Shown here piece by piece: positions 36,346-45,347 of a stretch of DNA of 64,000 nucleotides. How positions within the stretch are numbered: position 1 is the stretch's first letter; every line of letters starts with the position of its first letter. Both the position numbers and the translations under genes were made by a program. The stretch lies in contig JAFWKJ010000008.1 in assembly GCA_017511375.1 (NCBI GenBank), positions 62,001 to 126,000 of the forward strand, read 5' to 3'. Source of the stretch: Bacilli bacterium. GTDB taxonomy: Bacteria; Bacillota_I; Bacilli_A; RF39; UBA660. Under the pieces are notes generated by a model, which was given only the letters and a program-made list of their open reading frames with translations, made no database searches and had not been told where the DNA came from.

Positions 36346-37057
36346 ATTTTCCACAAACAACACCCAAAGTTATTATTGCATCAGTGTTTTCCAATCCAAG
36401 TATTTTTTTAATATCATTATCAAATAAGCCACCAAGTTCAACAGCATTCATTTTTTCATATGAAACTCTAAGTAATAAATTTTGAATATAATGACCAGAT
36501 TCAATTAGCAGAAATCTACCACCACGTTCTCCATATTTTGAAACGACTCTATTTGGAAAACCAACAAAAATAAACATAATAGATGGCTGGCCAGTAACTA
36601 CATCTCCTGCACCTGTTATAGACTTTATATCATCCCAATTTGAACAATTACCAACTATTGATAGGGAATTATCTATATAATTGTAATAAAGTATTTTATT
36701 ATTAAAATTGTTAACATTGAAACATAATGCATATACCTCAATAGGATATTTTCCTCCGGCTGAAGATAGTAATCTATGATTATCAATTTGAGCAAAGCAA
36801 GAAAACAATGAAGATAACTGCTTTTTATTAATTTGATAATTATTATATTGTCTATTGCTTTGTCTATTTTTCATAATCCTATACAATTTATCTTTTGGAT
36901 AATCTAATTCTAAATCTTTGGTTGGATATTTAATTGGTTCAATATTTTTTTCTTCATTAACAAAGCCATTAATAAAGCCTAATATATTTTTATCATTTAA
37001 CTTTGTGTTTTCCCAAAACAAATCAAATAAAGGAGATAAATTTTGATTTTTATTCAT
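36344..37057 (-). CDS. SagB-type FMN-dependent azoline dehydrogenase
   Basis: About 237 residues of the nitroreductase fold in its SagB/ThcOx branch: RIMKNRQSNRQYNNYQINKK, LLSSAGGKYPIEVYAL, ITGAGDVVTGQPSIMFIFVG and GGRFLLIESGHYIQNLLL. SagB enzymes oxidise azolines to aromatic thiazoles or oxazoles. It is the last gene of the operon, overlapping the upstream stop by 8 bp. ATG 37057 is preferred because AAGGAG precedes it; the longer frame reaches 37102 inside the upstream gene. Confidence 0.9.
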   Translation of the reverse strand: MNKNQNLSPLFDLFWENTKLNDKNILGFINGFVNEEKNIEPIKYPTKDLELDYPKDKLYRIMKNRQSNRQYNNYQINKKQLSSLFSCFAQIDNHRLLSSAGGKYPIEVYALCFNVNNFNNKILYYNYIDNSLSIVGNCSNWDDIKSITGAGDVVTGQPSIMFIFVGFPNRVVSKYGERGGRFLLIESGHYIQNLLLRVSYEKMNAVELGGLFDNDIKKILGLENTDAIITLGVVCGK

Positions 37058-37856
37058 AATCAAACTCCTTTTCCCAGGGTAAACTAATTTTGGAATTATC
37101 ATGATTATCGTTACAATAAGGACACCAAGGGGATCTATAAATCTTATTATAATCAGAACAATATGTATTCACATTATAGTTCCATACACCATTGATTAAA
37201 TCAGGGCAATTTCCATACAAAATAAACTGTTCTATTCTTTCTACAATAAATGATGAAATTAATTCATATTTGTTGGTAACTGCCGGTTCAATTGGTGGCA
37301 CAGGATCTCCCCAATTTTTTGTAATTCTTCCTATATAGCAACTTAAACATGCCGTTTCTTTGTATACGATTGGACCAATAGATATATTATTAGCATATCC
37401 TAAATCAATCAAAATATGTGGAATTGTAATTTTTGAGTAATCTTCAAGTAAATTTTTAAAGGGAACATTTATTCTGATAAGTAAACTCAAATCACTGTTA
37501 TCAATACTATCTACTATCTTTATATTTTTTCTTTTGGATAATATATTAGTAATTTCATTTTTTAGTTTGTCATTAGGTTTCCCATAGTATTTAATATATA
37601 ATTTAATAATTTTGTTTTTCGATAAAAACTTTTTCTTATATATTACACCAACTTTCTCAAGTTTTTCAATTATCTCATCATAGGCTTGATTTTCTAATAA
37701 AGTATCGAAATTACCGTTATTATATGCTTCATAAATATTCTTAGCTTGTTCCTCCGTTGCTTCATCAAAATAATATATTTCGTCTGCACCTTTTGATAGG
37801 AACAATTTATTATCTTCAATAAAAATATTCCAATTTTTGTTTTTTAAATATTTCAT
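37050..37856 (-). CDS. TOMM leader-peptide-binding cyclodehydratase partner (RRE plus degenerate E1/ThiF-like)
   Basis: 268 residues. Residues 1-75 form a PqqD-like RiPP recognition element (DEIYYFDEATEEQAKNIYEA, EIIEKLEKVGVIY). The middle is a Rossmann-like region without an ATP-binding GxGxxG, and the rest has two CxxC pairs (KETACLSCYIGR, SPWCPYCND) that would hold structural zinc, as in SagC/Ocin-ThiF proteins. It would bind the substrate leader and activate YcaO. It sits 14 bp after ycaO and overlaps sagB by 8 bp. Confidence 0.85.
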   Translation of the reverse strand: MKYLKNKNWNIFIEDNKLFLSKGADEIYYFDEATEEQAKNIYEAYNNGNFDTLLENQAYDEIIEKLEKVGVIYKKKFLSKNKIIKLYIKYYGKPNDKLKNEITNILSKRKNIKIVDSIDNSDLSLLIRINVPFKNLLEDYSKITIPHILIDLGYANNISIGPIVYKETACLSCYIGRITKNWGDPVPPIEPAVTNKYELISSFIVERIEQFILYGNCPDLINGVWNYNVNTYCSDYNKIYRSPWCPYCNDNHDNSKISLPWEKEFDYE

Positions 37857-37869
37857 ATACTTATCTCCT

Positions 37870-39126
37870 TTAACCCAGTGGATGTGGATAGTGATTTGGG
37901 AATTCTCTAGATTTCAAACCTTTATATCGCCATATTATATCCTTTGTTCTACCGCCAAGAAACATTTCATTTTCATCACCGTGTAAAAGTGATAAATCAG
38001 GTGATAATACGCGAATAACTGTAACACCAACATCTTTAACATCAATCGTACTAATATCTTTATAAAATAATCTTATATTTTCTTGTTGTAATTTTTTTAA
38101 CAAAAAGTTAAGTTTGTAATTGATATCTTTGCCTATTAATTGATTATTTCTTTCAACATATTTATAAGGAGTTCGATACTTGATAAGAGGAACATTCTCC
38201 CATTTTTCAGGATGTTTTGTATAATATACAGCATGCAAATCAAAATTATTTACATCTTTATAATTATCGAGTTTGACTTCACTATGATATTCATCATAAT
38301 AGCCTGCAAATACACAACCTTGAATCCACTCTAAATATGCTTTTTCTATAGCTTTTTCATAGTTTTCTCGACAAGCAACACCCATTGATATTCTTTTTTT
38401 ATTATTAATTAGTAAATATCCACAAACCATAACAACAGGATATGGATTCCAATCTTGTGTTATATCAAAGCAAAAAATTTGACCATTTTTAGATACAACT
38501 TCATTTTTATATTTTTCATCTAATGATATTTCTCTACCACCAATAGAGTGTAACCAATAAGTTGTTAGAGCATCTCTCTCTAAAACTTCTAATAAAGCAG
38601 AATTAATTGCTTCAAACTTGTTTGTATGAGCAGCAATTCCGGTTGAGGTTGATGGAATACAAGCGTTTTGTGTTCTAGATCCTAGTCCTATTAGTTCCTG
38701 TGGAACATACCATTCTTTATTATCGTATAACGAATAAACCTTTCCAAATAATTGTTGCTCAAGTTTAGGCCTTTTCCATAAGAAATTAGGATTATTATAT
38801 TGTTCATCAGAAAACAATGAGAAAGATTTGTAATCAAGCATTCTTTTCTCATTTTTTAGTTCGGTATATGATTTTAAATCAAATTTACAAATTGCTCCTG
38901 AATATCTTTCTAAGGACTCACCAATTGCTCCCATAATGGCTTTATTTTCATCAAAATTTAGTGAACCACTAGCAGTCTTCCAATTTTCAATTGTATCTTC
39001 AGGAACTGAATAATTATACACATTTGATATATCACAAAAATTATTTGGTATTCTTTGATAGGGGAGCCCAATACCACACCTAAAACTGCAACATTGTTCC
39101 AACAACAATTGACTTACTGTTTTCAT
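37870..39126 (-). CDS. YcaO-domain azoline cyclodehydratase (SagD type)
   Basis: 418 residues, full YcaO domain. ATP/Mg-binding acidic motifs lie in NKAIMGAIGESLERYSG and NKFEAINSALLEVLERDAL; PSTSTGIAAHTNK is the usual core. The protein ends in PHPLG, matching the Pro-rich end of azoline-forming YcaO proteins. It uses ATP to cyclise Cys/Ser/Thr to azolines. The start overlaps the stop of the Cys-run gene by 4 bp (ATGA), a strong functional tie. A stand-alone YcaO that needs the adjacent RRE protein. Confidence 0.93.
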   Translation of the reverse strand: MKTVSQLLLEQCCSFRCGIGLPYQRIPNNFCDISNVYNYSVPEDTIENWKTASGSLNFDENKAIMGAIGESLERYSGAICKFDLKSYTELKNEKRMLDYKSFSLFSDEQYNNPNFLWKRPKLEQQLFGKVYSLYDNKEWYVPQELIGLGSRTQNACIPSTSTGIAAHTNKFEAINSALLEVLERDALTTYWLHSIGGREISLDEKYKNEVVSKNGQIFCFDITQDWNPYPVVMVCGYLLINNKKRISMGVACRENYEKAIEKAYLEWIQGCVFAGYYDEYHSEVKLDNYKDVNNFDLHAVYYTKHPEKWENVPLIKYRTPYKYVERNNQLIGKDINYKLNFLLKKLQQENIRLFYKDISTIDVKDVGVTVIRVLSPDLSLLHGDENEMFLGGRTKDIIWRYKGLKSREFPNHYPHPLG

Positions 39127-39902
39127 TTTTCATCATCTTTTTCAAAAAAATTTGAACAGTAAATACATCTTTTGTTGTCTATAGCGTTCTCAGTACCACA
39201 ATTGGGACATTTCTTTTTTTTCTTTGGTACATTTTTATTTGATTCTATTTTTTCTGAATCATTAATTAAATTGTTAGTATTATCCATTGATTTTTCAATT
39301 ATATTTTTTTCGTCTGATTGGTTATTAGCTTTATTATTTTTGTTATTATTAGAATTAATATTTTTATCTTTCAAATTATCATAGTTTTTCCCAAAAGCCC
39401 AACATATCAATAGAATAGAAATTATTGCTGCCCCTAATAAATATAATAAACCTAAATCTACGAGTTTCAAACCAACAAAAACACCTCCATACTCAAAAAT
39501 ACATAATAATACTGAAAATATTATTACCCTTGAAGCTATACCTGATATATTAAGTCTTTTCTTCAATAAAGATGTTGCAATAATCAAATATGTAATACCA
39601 ATTACAAACATAGCAACAAATGCATTTATTTCAAGTTCAGCAGCAAGCCACAAACTTATTCCTAAGCTTGTAAGCAAGCCAAATGGAAACCAAAACCCAA
39701 ATCTTCGAGCACGTTTTATTTTTTTGGGTTCGTTTGGCAATTTTTCTTCAGCATAATTTCCAAAACTTCTTGCACTGATACTTGCAGCCGCAAATGTTGA
39801 CACAATACAACAGCAGCAACAACAACTACAACATCCACACGTTGGTGTTGCTAAAGATAATTTTGTTTTTTCATTATCAAACTGAGTTATTAACTTTCTC
39901 AT
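39123..39902 (-). CDS. candidate azole-RiPP (TOMM) substrate: N-terminal Cys-run fused to membrane protein with zinc ribbon
   Basis: 259 residues. Residues 1-21 could be a short leader; 22-32 read CGCCSCCCCCC, a Streptolysin-S/clostridiolysin-like core, followed by IVSTFAAASISARS rich in Ser/Thr. Residues about 68-170 hold four hydrophobic helices, 172-230 are an Asn/Lys-rich linker, and 236-257 a CxxC...CxxC zinc ribbon (CPNCGTENA, RCIYCSNFF). It is first in the operon, with an in-frame stop just upstream so no longer leader is possible; TATAAT and AAAGGAG lie ahead. Azole modification of its Cys run is inferred from operon context and not seen directly. It could instead be a metal-binding membrane protein. 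Confidence 0.75.
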   Translation of the reverse strand: MRKLITQFDNEKTKLSLATPTCGCCSCCCCCCIVSTFAAASISARSFGNYAEEKLPNEPKKIKRARRFGFWFPFGLLTSLGISLWLAAELEINAFVAMFVIGITYLIIATSLLKKRLNISGIASRVIIFSVLLCIFEYGGVFVGLKLVDLGLLYLLGAAIISILLICWAFGKNYDNLKDKNINSNNNKNNKANNQSDEKNIIEKSMDNTNNLINDSEKIESNKNVPKKKKKCPNCGTENAIDNKRCIYCSNFFEKDDEK

Positions 39903-39928
39903 AAGACTACTACTCCTTTATTATTAAA

Positions 39929-39937
39929 ATTATATCA
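39929..39937 (-). promoter_or_regulatory. extended -10 of the azole-peptide operon
   Basis: On the minus strand TGATATAAT (an extended TGn plus perfect TATAAT), 27 bp before the start codon; no clear -35. An imperfect palindrome ATCATG-N5-CACGAT overlaps it and could be an operator. Confidence 0.6.
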
Positions 39938-40116
39938 TGTTTTTCACGATTTTTTTCTTCTTCTTTTTCAAATTATCTTATCTATCCCTCCCTACGTAAA
40001 CACATCAAACTAGTGATAGTTCGATTTTTATATTTTTAGTAAATATTGATGCCATTTTTCGTTGCAAGATAGGGCCAAAGGTGGTACAATAATAAATCGT
40101 TTAAGGGGGTGAAGAT
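39938..40116. other. divergent intergenic region between azole-peptide operon and ABC exporter
   Basis: AT-rich; holds the two divergent promoters. No additional small Cys-rich precursor peptide was found on either strand. Confidence 0.6.
40062..40090 (+). promoter_or_regulatory. promoter of the ABC exporter operon
   Basis: TTGCAA (40062-40067), 17-bp spacer, TACAAT (40085-40090); AAGGGGGTG ribosome site follows. Confidence 0.7.
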
Positions 40117-40818
40117 ATGGCATATATTGAGTTTAAAAAAGTAGATAAAATCTACCAAATGGGTGAAGTGGAAATTAAGGCTCTTGATAAAGCAACATTC
40201 TCAGTAGAAAAAGGAGAATTAGTAGTAATACTTGGACCTTCTGGAGCTGGAAAGACCACTTGTTTAAACATTTTGGGAGGCATGGATAATGCTACGAATG
40301 GAACCGTTGTAATTGGTGGAAAAAACATCACAAAGTATAATGAAAAACAACTGATACAATATAGACGTAATGATATAGGCTTTGTCTTCCAATTCTATAA
40401 TTTAGTCCAAAATCTATCAGCACTTGAGAATGTGGAACTTGCAGTACAACTTTGTAAGGATCATTTGGATCCATCTAAAACATTAGAAAGGGTTGGTCTT
40501 GCAAATAGAAAAGATAATTTTCCTTCTCAACTATCAGGAGGAGAGCAACAAAGAGTTGCGATTGCGAGAGCTATTGCCAAAAACCCTAAACTATTGTTGT
40601 GCGATGAGCCTACAGGAGCCTTAGATTATAATACCGGAAAAAGTATTCTAAAACTATTAGAAGAAACAGCTAGAAAAGAAAAAATGACGGTCATTATTAT
40701 TACACATAATTCTGCAATTGCCCCAATGGCTGACAAAGTAATCAAGTTCAAAAATGGTAGTGTGGAAGATATCGTTATCAATAAAAAACCTATGAGTATT
40801 GATCAGATAGAGTGGTAA
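40117..40818 (+). CDS. ABC transporter ATP-binding protein, LolD/MacB type
   Basis: 233 residues with Walker [11 protein letters not shown]-loop [17 protein letters not shown], signature LSGGEQQR, Walker [13 protein letters not shown] and H-loop IITHN. This branch powers MacB/FtsX-type permeases that work on peptides, antibiotics or lipids through an external domain instead of a channel. It overlaps the permease start region. Divergent from the azole-peptide operon, it may export or give resistance to its product, or be unrelated. Confidence 0.93.
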   Translation: MAYIEFKKVDKIYQMGEVEIKALDKATFSVEKGELVVILGPSGAGKTTCLNILGGMDNATNGTVVIGGKNITKYNEKQLIQYRRNDIGFVFQFYNLVQNLSALENVELAVQLCKDHLDPSKTLERVGLANRKDNFPSQLSGGEQQRVAIARAIAKNPKLLLCDEPTGALDYNTGKSILKLLEETARKEKMTVIIITHNSAIAPMADKVIKFKNGSVEDIVINKKPMSIDQIEW

Positions 40819-40820
40819 AA

Positions 40821-43800
40821 ATGAAAGATAGATTACTAACGATAAGTATTCGTGAGATTAAAAAAAGTTTCAAACGATTTCTATCATTACTGATTATGAG
40901 TTTTTTAGGAGTAACAGTATTTGTTGGACTAAGAAATACCCCTGGGACCATGTTAGAATCTCTGGATAAATATTATGATGAAACGAATCATTATGATATA
41001 AAGATTATTTCAACACTTGGTTTAACTGACCAAGATGTAGATGCTTTTAAGAATTTAGGTATGACATCTTATGGAATCCATTCTAAAGATGTAATAACAA
41101 ATTTTCAAACAGAAACAAAAGTTTCGAAAATCATTGGAATAAATAACAGTATAAATAAAATACTCTTAAATGAAGGAACTCTTCCTAAGAGAGAAAATGA
41201 AATAGTTGTAGAAAAGAATTTACTAAAAACAGAAGGATTAAAAATAGGGGATACCATAGAAATTGAAAAGGATGAATCTCTAAAAAGCAATCACTTTAAA
41301 ATAGTGGGAGTTGTCACGAGCCCTTTATATTTATTTATTGGGGGCAACTCTATTACAAGAGGAAATACCAATATAGGCAATGGTAGAGTAGAGTACTATA
41401 TTTATGGAAAAGATAGTATGTTTCAAATGGATTATTATACAGAAGTAGATATCATAATTCCCAATCAAGAAACAACTTCTTCTAAAGAATATATTGATTT
41501 GATCAATAAAAACATTAAAAAAGTAGAGTCAATCAAAACGCAAAGAGAAAAAGCAAGATATCAAGAGATTATTGATAAATATAATTTAGAAATAAATAAT
41601 CAAGAAGCAGAAGGAAAAAGACAACTATTAGATGCCGAAGAAAAATTAAATGGTTCCAAACAAGAACTAGATAATGGTTATTTACAATTATTATCAAGCA
41701 AAGAACAATTAGATAGTAGCAAAACACAATTAGAAGACACCTATAATACATTAGAAATTTCAAGAAGTGAATTGTTAGAAAAAGAAAAAGAATTAGAACA
41801 TGCCAAACAAGAATTAGAAAATGCAGAGTCAGAAATAAATGTATTATTAAGCGATTATGGTTTGACAATGGAAGATGTTTCAACCATAGAAAGTATATTA
41901 CAGGATGAGGTAGTATCTAAAGAACAAATAAAACATATTTTTAGCAATTCAGAATATAAAGAGCAAATAGAACAATTAATAGATAATCTATATGAAGATG
42001 ATTTCTATAGATATTTGATTGATTATATAGAAAACGAATCAGAAGAAGCAAAAGAGAACTTAATCAATAGTATTCCAACAGATATAGAAAATTATGATGA
42101 AATCGTAAATGAAATAGAGTCTCTATCTAAGGATACAATGAGAGAATTCATTTATGAGACAATTCTAGATAGTGCTTACAATATAGAAGATATAAAAAAC
42201 TATATTCCAAGTAATATATCTCATTATGAAGAAATCATGGATTTATTAGATCACTATGCCGATACGATTTTAAAAATAAAAGAACTATTTGACGCTGTTG
42301 ATAGAATTCAACAAGGAAAAGAAGAAATTGCTAAGAATGAATTATTACTACAGGATGCCAAAACACAACTAGAGCAAGGATATCAAACTTATTATACATA
42401 CTGGGAATCCTATCAGGAAGGATTAAGCAAGTATGAAGTAGGGTATAAAGATTATCAAAATGGATTAAATCTTTATAATTCAGGATTGGAAGAATATCTT
42501 AGAAACAAGTTTGATTTTGAAAATGAAATTGAAAAAGCAAGAGAAAAATTAAAGGAAATTGATATGCCAGAATGGTATATTTATGATCGAAGTGATGACT
42601 CTGAATATGCGGGTTTTATTAATAACTCAGACAGTGTCAAAAATCTTGCGAAAGCATTCCCAACTGTTTTCTTTTTAGTTGCCATCTTTATGTGTATTAT
42701 GAGTATGTCTAGAATGGCACTAGAAGATAGAGGAGAAATTGGGACTTTGAAATCACTTGGTTTTTCTAATCAACATATTATTAGAAAATACATTATTTAT
42801 TCCGTAATTGCTACTTTAATAGGAAGTGCGTTAGGAGGTTTGTTTGGTTTTTATTTCTTAACGTGGTTTGTTTTTAAAATGTATGAGATTTTATATGTGA
42901 TTCCTTATTTTGTTTACCATCATAATCTTGTTCCTTTTATGATAGGAACCTTGATTGCCCATGTTTGTATTGTAGGAACGGTATTACTCACTGTTAAAAA
43001 GATAGTGGGAGAAAAACCTTCTAGTTTATTAAGACCTTTAACCCCTAACAAAGGAAGAAAACTATTGATAGAAAATTTATCCCTTTGGAAGAAAGTAAAA
43101 TTCTCAAACAAGATAACAATTCGTAACATTGTAAGATATCGAAAAAGAGTAGTAATGACGATTCTAGGAATTACGGGATGCACCATCCTTCTATTAACGG
43201 GATATGGAATTAAGGATTCTATTGTAAGTATTGCTGATAAGCAATTTGGAGAGGTATTTATTTTTGATGATATTGCCTATCTTGATCATAGTGAAAAAGA
43301 TATAACAAACATAATTGACTATAAGAATCTAAAAAGTTATGAGGAGATGAATATCCAAACAGTAACAGTAAATGGAATGACTTCAAATTTGTATGCTTTA
43401 AAAGATAATTGGAATCATGATGTGATTAGTTTAACAGACTATAAAACACATGAACAATTGAATTTAGAAGATCATAAAGTGATTATTACAGATAAGTTAG
43501 CTACGATTAATCACTATCACGTTGGGGATATTATAACCTTTATGGATGCGGATAATAAAAAATATGAACTTGAAATCAGTGGAATTGCAATCAATTATGT
43601 AGGAGCCTATATCTATATGAACACAGACTACTATGAAGAATTGTTTGGGGAATACATTCCAAACCTTGTATATTTTAATTTAAAGAATAAGAAACAAGAA
43701 GATGAGATTGTAAAAAAACTGATGGAAAATGAACATGTATTAAGTATTATGACCAAGACTTCCTCTCTAAAAAATGTGGATGCTATGCTACAATCTTTAA

Positions 43801-44198
43801 ATAATGTTGTCTTAATACTAATTGTGTTATCAGGATCCTTAGCATTTGTTGTATTATATAATTTGTCTTATATAAACATAAGTGAGCGAAAAAGAGAGAT
43901 TGCCACTTTAAAAGTATTGGGCTTTACCCCTCATGAAGTGGATAATTATATTATTAAGGAAAACTTTATTATTACACTTCTTGGCATCATCCTAGGGTTA
44001 ATTCTTTCCAAACCTTTTGTAGATTATATCATTGATACCATAGAAATTGAATTAGTTAGTTTTATTCATACCATCAATGTTACAAGTTACTTATACACCT
44101 TTATGTTTATGACTCTCTTTACTTGTATTGTAACGATTATTATTCATTTTGCCTTAAAGAAGATAGATATGATTGAATCATTAAAAACAGTCGAATAA
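40821..44198 (+). CDS. MacB/FtsX-type ABC permease with long coiled-coil external domain
   Basis: About 1125 residues. One helix near residue 20-40, a MacB-like external part, a coiled coil of about 300 residues (roughly 255-560) in which QLLDAEEKL, KEQLDSSKTQLED and related heptads recur, three FtsX helices (FFLVAIFMCIMSMSRMA...), and a second copy of core plus FtsX (VVLILIVLSGSLAFVVLYNL). The duplicated FtsX layout is like YhgE/MacB-type exporters. Start ATG 40821 lies 2 bp after the ATPase stop; a GTG at 40812 is possible. Confidence 0.88.
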   Translation: MKDRLLTISIREIKKSFKRFLSLLIMSFLGVTVFVGLRNTPGTMLESLDKYYDETNHYDIKIISTLGLTDQDVDAFKNLGMTSYGIHSKDVITNFQTETKVSKIIGINNSINKILLNEGTLPKRENEIVVEKNLLKTEGLKIGDTIEIEKDESLKSNHFKIVGVVTSPLYLFIGGNSITRGNTNIGNGRVEYYIYGKDSMFQMDYYTEVDIIIPNQETTSSKEYIDLINKNIKKVESIKTQREKARYQEIIDKYNLEINNQEAEGKRQLLDAEEKLNGSKQELDNGYLQLLSSKEQLDSSKTQLEDTYNTLEISRSELLEKEKELEHAKQELENAESEINVLLSDYGLTMEDVSTIESILQDEVVSKEQIKHIFSNSEYKEQIEQLIDNLYEDDFYRYLIDYIENESEEAKENLINSIPTDIENYDEIVNEIESLSKDTMREFIYETILDSAYNIEDIKNYIPSNISHYEEIMDLLDHYADTILKIKELFDAVDRIQQGKEEIAKNELLLQDAKTQLEQGYQTYYTYWESYQEGLSKYEVGYKDYQNGLNLYNSGLEEYLRNKFDFENEIEKAREKLKEIDMPEWYIYDRSDDSEYAGFINNSDSVKNLAKAFPTVFFLVAIFMCIMSMSRMALEDRGEIGTLKSLGFSNQHIIRKYIIYSVIATLIGSALGGLFGFYFLTWFVFKMYEILYVIPYFVYHHNLVPFMIGTLIAHVCIVGTVLLTVKKIVGEKPSSLLRPLTPNKGRKLLIENLSLWKKVKFSNKITIRNIVRYRKRVVMTILGITGCTILLLTGYGIKDSIVSIADKQFGEVFIFDDIAYLDHSEKDITNIIDYKNLKSYEEMNIQTVTVNGMTSNLYALKDNWNHDVISLTDYKTHEQLNLEDHKVIITDKLATINHYHVGDIITFMDADNKKYELEISGIAINYVGAYIYMNTDYYEELFGEYIPNLVYFNLKNKKQEDEIVKKLMENEHVLSIMTKTSSLKNVDAMLQSLNNVVLILIVLSGSLAFVVLYNLSYINISERKREIATLKVLGFTPHEVDNYIIKENFIITLLGIILGLILSKPFVDYIIDTIEIELVSFIHTINVTSYLYTFMFMTLFTCIVTIIIHFALKKIDMIESLKTVE

Positions 44199-44290
44199 TG
44201 AATCTTATACCATTGCTATTTAAAGAATATGGCTTATAATATAAGTGATAAGAAAAAATCGGGGGTAATTCAATAGATTTGGAGTGAATT

Positions 44291-45343
44291 ATGAAAAGAA
44301 AAGTAGATTTGAATAATAAGACAATTCTAATAACAGGTGTGGCTGGTTTTATAGGCTTCCATTTAACAAAAAGATTATTAGAAACCAATCAAACGATTAA
44401 ACTTATCGGTTTAGATAATATGAATGATTATTATGATAAATCTTTAAAAGATTATCGTCTAAATCTATTAAAGAAGTTTAAGAACTTCCATTTTATAAAG
44501 GGAACGATTGCAGATAAAGAATTTGTCATGAACACTATGAAAAAGTATAAACCTAATATAGTAGTAAATTTGGCAGCACAAGCAGGGGTAAGATATTCGA
44601 TTGATCATCCTGATGTATATATAGAATCAAACATTGTCGGTTTCTATAATGTATTAGAAGGTTGTCGATATCATCCGGTTGAACATTTAATATATGCTTC
44701 TTCCTCTTCTGTCTATGGGGATAATAAGAAAGTTCCTTTTGCGGAAGAAGATGTTGTAGATGGGCCAGTTTCTCTTTATGCAGCAACCAAAAAGAGTGAT
44801 GAATTACTAGCTTATTCCTATTCTAAACTATTTGACATTCCTTCAACAGGACTAAGACTTTTTACTGTATATGGTCCCGCAGGTCGTCCGGATATGGCAC
44901 TCTTTGCTTTTACAAAAAAAATGATTAATCAAGAAAGAATTCAACTATTTAAGGAAGGAAATCTAGAGAGAGACTTTACTTATATAGATGACATAGTAGA
45001 AGGAATCATAAGGGTTATGAAAAAAGCTCCTTCTAAAGGGAAAAAATCAATTTCTCCCTATGCCATATATAATATAGGAAATTCAAAACCAGTAAAAATA
45101 AGAGATTTTGTTGAGATCATAGAAGAGGAATTAAAGAGAGAAGGATTATTGCCTAAAGACTATGATTTAGAGGATCACATAGATCTTTTGCCAATGCAAA
45201 AGGGTGATGTATTAAAAACATATGCAGACACGACTCTTTTAGAAAAGGACTTTGGTTATAAACCAAAGACCCCTTTAAGAGAAGGAATTCATGAATTTGT
45301 AAAATGGTATAAGACATACTACGTAGATAAAGAAAGGAAATAA
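44291..45343 (+). CDS. NAD-dependent UDP-glucuronate 4-epimerase-like (extended SDR)
   Basis: 350 residues. Rossmann motif [45 protein letters not shown] and catalytic YAATKKS place it in the CapI/UDP-glucuronate 4-epimerase branch. It would turn UDP-GlcA to UDP-GalA. The following gene makes UDP-GlcA, so together they form a two-step pathway from UDP-glucose. GGAGTG precedes ATG 44291. Some homologs decarboxylate or act on other UDP sugars. Confidence 0.9.
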   Translation: MKRKVDLNNKTILITGVAGFIGFHLTKRLLETNQTIKLIGLDNMNDYYDKSLKDYRLNLLKKFKNFHFIKGTIADKEFVMNTMKKYKPNIVVNLAAQAGVRYSIDHPDVYIESNIVGFYNVLEGCRYHPVEHLIYASSSSVYGDNKKVPFAEEDVVDGPVSLYAATKKSDELLAYSYSKLFDIPSTGLRLFTVYGPAGRPDMALFAFTKKMINQERIQLFKEGNLERDFTYIDDIVEGIIRVMKKAPSKGKKSISPYAIYNIGNSKPVKIRDFVEIIEEELKREGLLPKDYDLEDHIDLLPMQKGDVLKTYADTTLLEKDFGYKPKTPLREGIHEFVKWYKTYYVDKERK

Positions 45344-45347
45344 TAAT

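Noticed and set aside
39172-39384. Plus-strand frame antisense to the zinc-ribbon linker
   Set aside because: Shadow of the Asn/Lys-rich linker; no start context.
40014-40030. GTTCGATT 8-mer matching the tRNA-Gly T-loop as possible attachment-site repeat
   Set aside because: Too short and flanks do not match the tRNA end; no integrase gene in the window.
41569-41883. Minus-strand open frame opposite the permease coiled coil
   Set aside because: Low-complexity shadow of Gln/Glu/Leu repeats; no ribosome site.
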